NCBI GenBank assembly: GCA_037501455.1
Contig: CM074863.1
Coordinates: forward strand, 57,765,501 to 57,829,500
DNA: 64,000 nucleotides
Source: Lantana camara
Taxonomy: Eukaryota; Streptophyta; Magnoliopsida; Lamiales; Verbenaceae
Reading direction: 5' to 3'
Part shown: positions 57,971 through 64,000 of the stretch, piece after piece
Position numbering within the stretch: position 1 is the first letter of the stretch
Layout of the letters: each line of letters starts with the position of its first letter
Notes under the pieces: model-generated
Told to the model about the DNA's origin: nothing
Seen by the model: the letters and a program-made list of their open reading frames with translations, nothing else
Databases searched by the model: none
Program-made: the position numbers and the translations under genes

Positions 57971-59792
57971 CACGTATGCATGGGTATCATGCATGCAAAT
58001 ATAAAAAATGAAACTTTACAATTAATCCATGCATGCACTCTATTACTTAAATCATATTTCATGCATGAAATGTTATATCTACATATATATATATACGTCC
58101 AACTCCATGCGAATTAAAGTTACAGTTAACCACGCACAGCCAAGCTTAAACTGGAAAATTTCAGAAAAACAAGGGTCACGGCCGCGACCCATTTTCTTCA
58201 TGAAATGGTAGCGGCCGCTACCCTTAATTTCCAGCATTTTCTCCAATTTTCAGAATACGAGGGCAGCGTACTGTTCAGTCGCGGGCGCGACCAAAATTAC
58301 AGGCAATAATGGTCGCGGGCGCGACCTGCGCGACAGCAACAAAAAAAAACGCAGCAGCCAGCGAAACAGAGCAGACCCAAAACCAATTTCTCCCAACAAG
58401 ATCAGGAAAGTATGGACATGAAATAGACAATAAAACTCAACAAAAACAAGCCTCAAACTCTCCTCAACGCAGCAGCAAAAACTGACGCAGGCAACGCAGC
58501 GAAAAACAGAGTAAATCCCACAACCTTCAATATATCATTAATGATAGCTCATGAATGCTTCAACTACCAGCTAAAACATTACCATAAATGCCAAGAAGAG
58601 ATCAAGACAATCATTTTCAGGCTTGGAATCATCCAAAAAGCTCAAGTATTGGAAGAGATCAACCAAACTCAAACCTAAATCCATATATATCCATTTCTGC
58701 CCAAAAGCTCACGAAATCATGCTCAAATTTAGGGATGAATGAATGAAAATGACTCATAATGGATGTACATAACATAACCAAGCTTACCTTGTGGATTAAT
58801 GGAGGTTTGGAAGAGATTTGAGCTTGAATCTCAAGAGGTTTGCTTGAGCTACGGGATTTCTGGAAAACAGAGGAAAGAGGGCTGAATTTCTCTAAGTAAG
58901 AGAGACTATTTCGGTTGGGGAGGATAATTATCAGCTAGATGGTTGAGTTAGGGTCCCATAGGTTCAAACCATGGTTAATTTGGTCAAGTATGGTAAGAGA
59001 TATGACTATTTTGGTGAAATGTGGCAGTTTTGGCGCCGTGTAGGTTTTTCGGTTGGATTTCGGAAGTTGAAATGATTCGGGAAAAATATGTGGCTAAGTT
59101 TACTAAACTCGAATTTTCGTTGCGAGTTCAGCGAAGTTGACGAAACTCGAATCCGAGTTTTCTAGCTCAAGATATTAAATTCGGAACCAAGGGTACGCTA
59201 AGTGCTCGTTAGCCCCCGATTTGGTTCCACGATTCAAATTAAATTCGTTAACATATCAAATGAATTCGAAAACATAAACCGAAAATATAAGCATGTTCAT
59301 AACACACATATTTACGCCATATTACAATTGCACGATATTTCGATATCATTTCATATAAGAACGACGCACAAAATGAATAATCAAGCACATATTAAAGCAA
59401 TGCATGCACATTTCATACCAAATCCATGCATAAATAAAATTTTTAATAAATAATTCAAATTAGAATATAACCATATATTAAACTCTCGTAATTAATTAAA
59501 TAAATTAGTTAATATAGTTAAGATTGATTAATTAGCATAATACTTAATTAACATTAATTATTAACTTAATCAACAATTAACGAAATATAAATACGTATAT
59601 ATTTATATATATATATATATATTTAAAATACAAATTATTTTAAAATAACATTAAATTAAATTAAATTATAATAAAATAAAATAATAAAAATTTATAATAA
59701 AATTAAATATAAAACACGTAAAGACAATTATTTTGCGCAAATTGGTAAACACATACGTCATACCTTTACGTCTGAAAAGTCGGGGCGTCACA
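56354..59792 (-). mobile_element. Solo gypsy LTR (3439 bp) with TSD TATAT
   Basis: Plus-strand edges TGTAACACCCGAG and GGGGCGTCACA. TATAT flanks both sides (56349-56353, 59793-59797); the flank is low-complexity, but LTR text of the host element continues across. Landmarks on the sense strand: donor CACAAG|GTAAGC at 58787, hairpins 58326-58173, (TA)n 57923-57967, acceptor GTGCAG at 56752, gctaggcggg. Confidence 0.88.
58173..58326 (-). repeat. Four GC-rich hairpins (GGTCGCG...CGCGACC type)
   Basis: GGGTCACGGCCGCGACCC (58173-58190), GGTAGCGGCCGCTACC (58207-58222, perfect), GTCGCGGGCGCGACC (58278-58292), GGTCGCG-GG-CGCGACC (58311-58326, perfect). Confidence 0.9.
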
Positions 59793-59797
59793 TATAT

Positions 59798-60018
59798 GGA
59801 TGCTTTGATTTTCAATTTGAATTCCGACATTTCATATTTGAGCTATTTCTCTAACTTGAAGGGGTGTTTGTGTAATTTTGGGAACAATATGAATTTGTTT
59901 GATTTAATTAAATAAACCTTGTCCATTGAATTCGTTCTTTGAAATATGAATTGAGTATACAATATCTGAAATTATACGACTTGAATTAATTAATCCTCGC
60001 TACTTGATAAACAAATAT
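59798..60018 (+). repeat. Continuation of the LTR that starts at 54794
   Basis: About 220 bp of AT-rich LTR text between the solo LTR and the next LTR start; no gene. Confidence 0.5.
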
Positions 60019-60626
60019 TGTGACGCCCCGCTTCTCGATCAAGGTAGGGTTTAGCACGAAAGTGTACGATTTACCTTTCTATGCATGACTTATGTGGATT
60101 TATGCCTTAATTTGATAAACATTTGGTGCTTATGTGAAAAACATGATTTACATGACTTATGTGGCTATTTGATATGATAAGTATGTGCTTGTATTGTGCT
60201 TAAAGAGTTTTGATAGCATGCTTTATGGTTAAACGAAATAATGTGCTTATTTCACTACAAGAAATCCTGCAAATTCCGACGGAAAATTCCGAGGGAATTC
60301 CGACGGAAATAGTAAATTCCGACGGAATTCCGAGGGAATTCCGACGGGACACATGCCGTAGGAAAACCCTCCCTCGGAATTCAAAACCGACGGAAAACCG
60401 ACGGAATTCCGAGGGACAAAATCATAAAAAAAAAATTAAATTTAAAAAATTCCGACGGAATTCCGAGGGAAATTCCGTCGGAATTTGCTTTAAAAAAAAA
60501 TTTTAATTAATGATTTCCGACGGAATTTCCCTCGGAATTCCGTCGGAATTTACTGGAAAAAAAAATATTTCCGACGGAATTTCCCTCGGAATTCCGTCGG
60601 AATTTACTGGAAAAATAAAAACTTAA

Positions 60627-60708
60627 TGCGCCCCTGGGGATTCGAACACCCGACGTTGTGGTAGTAAGACCTTATGGAAACCAAGGTAAACCAGTTGAGC
60701 TAGATCAA
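60627..60708 (-). other. tRNA-derived segment with A and B boxes inside the CACTA element
   Basis: On the minus strand TAGCTCAACTGG (60702-60691) fits the Pol III A box and GTTCGAATCC (60647-60638) the B box, about 45 bp apart. The anticodon arm is irregular (ACCTT/AAGGT closing 9 bases) and the acceptor stem does not pair, so it is a tRNA relic, not a working tRNA. Confidence 0.65.
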
Positions 60709-60867
60709 TTCATTGGTTTAGTTTGATACAAATATTTATATATCATTTGAAATAATAAAATCATAAATTTTGTAGACTATATTTAAAATTGAGTTCTAAG
60801 AAAATATTAATTATAACTACAAATATTATAATACGTCATAAGAATTCAATTTAAGCATAGATAAAAC

Positions 60868-61410
60868 CGACGGAATTCCGACGGAAATCCCGTCGGAATT
60901 ATTTAATATTATTTTTAATTTTTATTTTTAAAAAATCCGATGGAATTCCGACGGAAAATTCCGTCGGAATTATTTAATATTATTTTTAATTTTTATTTTT
61001 AAAAAATCCGAGGGAATTCCGACGGAAAGTTCCGTCGGAATTATTTAATATTATTTTTAATTTTTATTTTTAAAAAATCCGACGAAATTCCGACGGAAAG
61101 TTCCGTCGGAATTATTTAATATTATTTTTAATTTTTATTTTTAAAAAATCCGACGGAAGTTCCGTCGGAATTATTTAATATTATTTTTAATTTTTATTTT
61201 TAAAAAATCCGACGGAATTCCGACGGAATGCCCGTCGGAATTATTTAATTTCTATTTTTATAATTTATATTTAAAAAAACCGACGGGAATCCCATCGGAA
61301 TTCCGTCGGAATTATTTAATATTATTTTTAAATTTTATTTTTAAAAAAATCCGATGGAATTCCGACGGAATTTCCGTCGGATTTATTTAATTTTTATTTA
61401 AAAAAAAAAA
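60868..61410. repeat. Tandem repeat of ~60-70-bp units in the CACTA element
   Basis: About eight units, each a (ccgacggaattccgacgga...tccgtcggaatt) palindromic head plus an AT-only tail (atttaatattatttttaattttt). Heads vary: ccgatgg, ccgaggg, ccgacga and a short one. Confidence 0.9.
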
Positions 61411-62728
61411 ACAAATTCCGTCGGAATCCCGTCGGAATTCCCTCGGGAATTCCGAGGGAATTCCGACGGCCTGTTTCCCTCGGAATTTTCCGTCGGATTT
61501 CGGCGAATTTCTTGTAGTGTTTGGATATTAAAGCATAATTTAGGGACTAAATGGTAAATTTATTTTCCAAGCCTGGAACTGGTTAGAACTTAATGAAATT
61601 GAATAGATAATTCGATTACGAGTTCGTGGGTTCTTGAATCGCTAAATTCGGAGTTCGGACGAAGAAGTTATGGCCATTCTACGAAAAGTCAACCTTTTAA
61701 GCCTTTAATTGTTGACCTGCGACCCAATTTCAATTCTGACCCAATTTGAGATCCAATTTCACTTAAATCCGACCCGTATGACCCGCTCAATGATCCTATT
61801 CAGCTGACCCAAATCAGATCCTAAACACCAAACATAAGTTACGTTATTTTCCAAGAATCATATTCATTCTCTCCCAACACTTTTTCAAAGTCTATTCATA
61901 TTCTCTCAAGAACTTCAAGCCACCTTCAAGCCGTCTTCAATAGCCAAGAGTGAAGGTTAAAGCTGGAGATTCAAGACTAAAGAACAAGATTTCTTCTTCG
62001 ATTTTCAGCTCTCAAGGTAAGCTTATGTGCTCTTTTCATGGGTTTGTGTTCTTGAAGCTTTTAAGCTTGAATATGAATCTAGGGTTCATGTTAGATGGAT
62101 TAGATAAGAATTTTATGATGGAAATATGTTTATCTTGATGCTAGGAACGATTTGATATAAGAATTTCTTGTTTTCATGTTCATTTGAAGATTTCACCATT
62201 AAAGCACTTTGAAGCTTTTCATAAGAACTTATGCATGTTCATGCCCTAGCTTGTTTTAACTTGATTTGATAATGGATCCATGTTCCTTATGTGCTTTTAT
62301 GAAGAATAGGATAGGTTTCCTTGAGTTTCATGCTTATTTGAAGAATCCACCATTGATGACCTTTGAAGCTTTCTTGAGAATTCTTGCATGTTTATGTTCT
62401 TATGTGATTTAACTTGATTTGATGATCGATTCTTGTTCCTTGAGAAATTCCATGAAGAATGTGATTAATTCCTTTGAGTTTCTTGCATGATTGTTGATTT
62501 CACCGTTGTTATGCTTAAAGCTTTCATGAAACTTGTAGAAGATGAAGTTCTTGTATGAATTGCTTGCTTTCTTGATGTTTATATGTTCCTAAGTGATTTA
62601 TTATGTAACTTGATGATTTATGATGCTTATTTGTGGTTTTGGAAGCTTAATTTCTTGTTTTGGGGTGTTTTGAACTCATTCCCGTCGAGTTTGAAGTTGT
62701 TGTCGCATTTTTTTTAAGTTCTGGGCAG

Positions 62729-62846
62729 AATCCACTAGGGTGGATTTTTGCTGTGTAAAAATCCATGGGGATAGATTTAAGGCAGTAGCTTCTGGACAAT
62801 CCGCGAGGGTGGATTTTTTGTGAAGGAAAATCCATGGGGGTGGATT
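62729..62846 (+). repeat. Four AATCC...GGATT hairpins in the LTR
   Basis: AATCCACTAGGGTGGATT (62729-62746), AATCCATGGGGATAGATT (62760-62777, one mismatch), AATCCGCGAGGGTGGATT (62798-62815), AATCCATGGGGGTGGATT (62829-62846). The G-rich loop and stem length match clusters in other LTRs while the stem sequence is different. Confidence 0.88.
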
Positions 62847-64000
62847 GTCCCCAGCCCTGCTTTCTTGATTCGTTTCACTTGTTTTGCCTCTCGTTTGTTC
62901 CTTACTTATTTATATTATGTCTCTAATGTATTGTGACCTCATTATATGTTGTGACATCTCATGCATACCTTATATTATGATCTTTATACCTCAATCATGC
63001 TTAAGTTATCTTAATTGATTAAGTTATGCGTTTAATTAAATTGTGTTAAGTATGATTCATAGGTCGCTTATTACATATAACTTGAGAACTTGATACATGA
63101 CTTATATGATGCAATGTGATCATAATTCCCAATATATACCATCGTCGAACATTCCTTGCACATCATTAGCATATTTGCATTCATGTCAAAGCCGTGAGTT
63201 GTCTTGTTGGGTTTCGAGTCGAGTCTTACCTTTGTTGGTACATTGTCTTGTTAGGTGGTGAGTCTCTGGACGTGTAACCTTCCTTTTTCGTGCTTGATCT
63301 TCGAGGTTCTAGGTAAAGGTGAGGAGTTATATATATGAAAAATGTTTTCAAAACTGTGGACACGTATAGCCTTTCATATTTATTGGTTTTAAACTCCCGT
63401 TTTCAAACGTATATATTTGTAGGCTTAATAAGGCATTTTTTTTGAGCTATGCTCATATATTGGATATTCGCTTCTGGTAATGGTTTACAAGTAGAACTTG
63501 AGTTTTCGTATATGGGATAAGTACCCAAAATGCCTTTGGAACTTTTATTTGGATATTATCTATGTGTGAGTTGTGTAGCGAGGTTATGATGTACCTTGCA
63601 AAGACGCTTGCTTGGGGCAATCGAATTTGAGCTCGGGGATGGAGGTGAGAGATAGTCAGGGAAGGCAAGGGCCGACGGATGTCCTTATCCAAAGTTCCCA
63701 CTGTGGACAAGACTACTAAGACTCCGAGGAGGTTTCGGGGTTGAAGTTTTCTTGGAGAGAGCTAGGTTGCATGGACCGAATTCTCTACGTTATGGATACT
63801 CGAGGGGTGCACACCCTCGACATAAACGGTGTAAATGTTGGATTGGTTTGATTGCTTGGTTTGGGAAGATCGGATGGAGCGCTCGTTCTCGCCGAGCCGG
63901 TTATGTGTGGTTTATGATCCATATTTTTCTAAAACTTGCATTTACTTTGAAAATAAGTTGGATCATGAATACCTTTGATTTGAGCATGCTTTGAACCTTC

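Larger units (their letters stand above)
60253..61519. mobile_element. Non-autonomous CACTA (En/Spm-type) transposon, TSD TTT
   Basis: Terminal inverted repeats CACTACAAGAAAT (60253) and ATTTCTTGTAGTG (ending 61519), flanked by TTT at 60250-60252 and 61520-61522. Subterminal regions are packed with TTCCGACGGAA motifs, as expected for transposase binding. The 1267-bp body has no transposase. Internal parts: a tRNA-like segment (60627-60708) and about eight ~60-70-bp tandem units (60868-61410). Confidence 0.96.
60019..64000 (+). repeat. Plus-strand gypsy LTR, runs off the window, hosts a CACTA element
   Basis: Starts TGTGACGCCCCGCTTCTCG. After removing the CACTA insertion the landmarks follow the usual order: 5'-UTR-like block, candidate donor TCAAG|GTAAGC at 62016, hairpins 62729-62846, TA/TG-rich part, ggagacaggc-like block near 63600. 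The 3' edge is not in view. Confidence 0.75.

Noticed and set aside
60627..60708. A functional tRNA gene
   Set aside because: A and B boxes are present but acceptor and anticodon stems do not form properly and it lies inside a non-autonomous CACTA element.

Overview
The window looks like heterochromatic, retrotransposon-dominated DNA of a large-genome flowering plant, probably a dicot. The basis is chromovirus (Ty3/gypsy) and Ty1/copia coding domains, tRNA-iMet type primer-binding sites (TGGTATCAGAGCC), plant TRIM elements, a CACTA transposon with CACTACAAGAAA ends, AT-rich noncoding DNA and many nested insertions. I found no host gene, rRNA or functional tRNA. The species cannot be named from the sequence.

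Layout. 1-6547: 5' half of a young copia element on the minus strand (open gag-protease-integrase frame, long structured leader, PBS, 1.95-kb LTR with a G-box promoter). 6548-11262: gypsy LTR scraps, an integrase fragment and an unassigned retroelement noncoding unit holding a complete TRIM (8774-9258, TSD CAACA). 11263-16618: a non-autonomous minus-strand gypsy element (3' LTR, PPT, hairpin array, leader). 16619-25825: LTR scraps, then a decayed minus-strand chromodomain gag-pol split by a 3.5-kb solo LTR (22032-25572, TSD TATAC). 25826-32841: LTR fragments with a TRIM cluster, a gag-bearing TRIM and a solo copia LTR (28397-30313, TSD GTGGA). 32842-43089: tandem leader-LTR-internal-LTR of a non-autonomous gypsy element whose only ORF is a two-zinc-knuckle protein. 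43090-46506: decayed gypsy gag/protease/RT with a palindromic LTR end. 46507-64000: nested gypsy LTRs, including a complete solo LTR (56354-59792, TSD TATAT) and a non-autonomous CACTA element (60253-61519, TSD TTT).

The most striking signal is a layered system of short hairpins in the noncoding parts of these elements. (1) A hairpin next to the polypurine tract in all four gypsy 3' ends shows compensatory stem changes. (2) Tandem hairpin arrays with a constant loop (RCCCCG) and changing but still pairing stems lie in the 3' UTR of the two non-autonomous elements. (3) Clusters of 4-6 hairpins in LTRs have a stem sequence private to each LTR family, inside what looks like an intron (GTAAG donor, CTGAC/CTGAA, CAG acceptor) contained within the LTR. 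(4) The copia leader has a repeated 17-nt loop flanked by different pairing arms. One non-autonomous element carries a nucleocapsid-like protein beside its array, so an RNA-binding or packaging role is a natural hypothesis. Pairing and covariation are visible in the sequence; function is inference.
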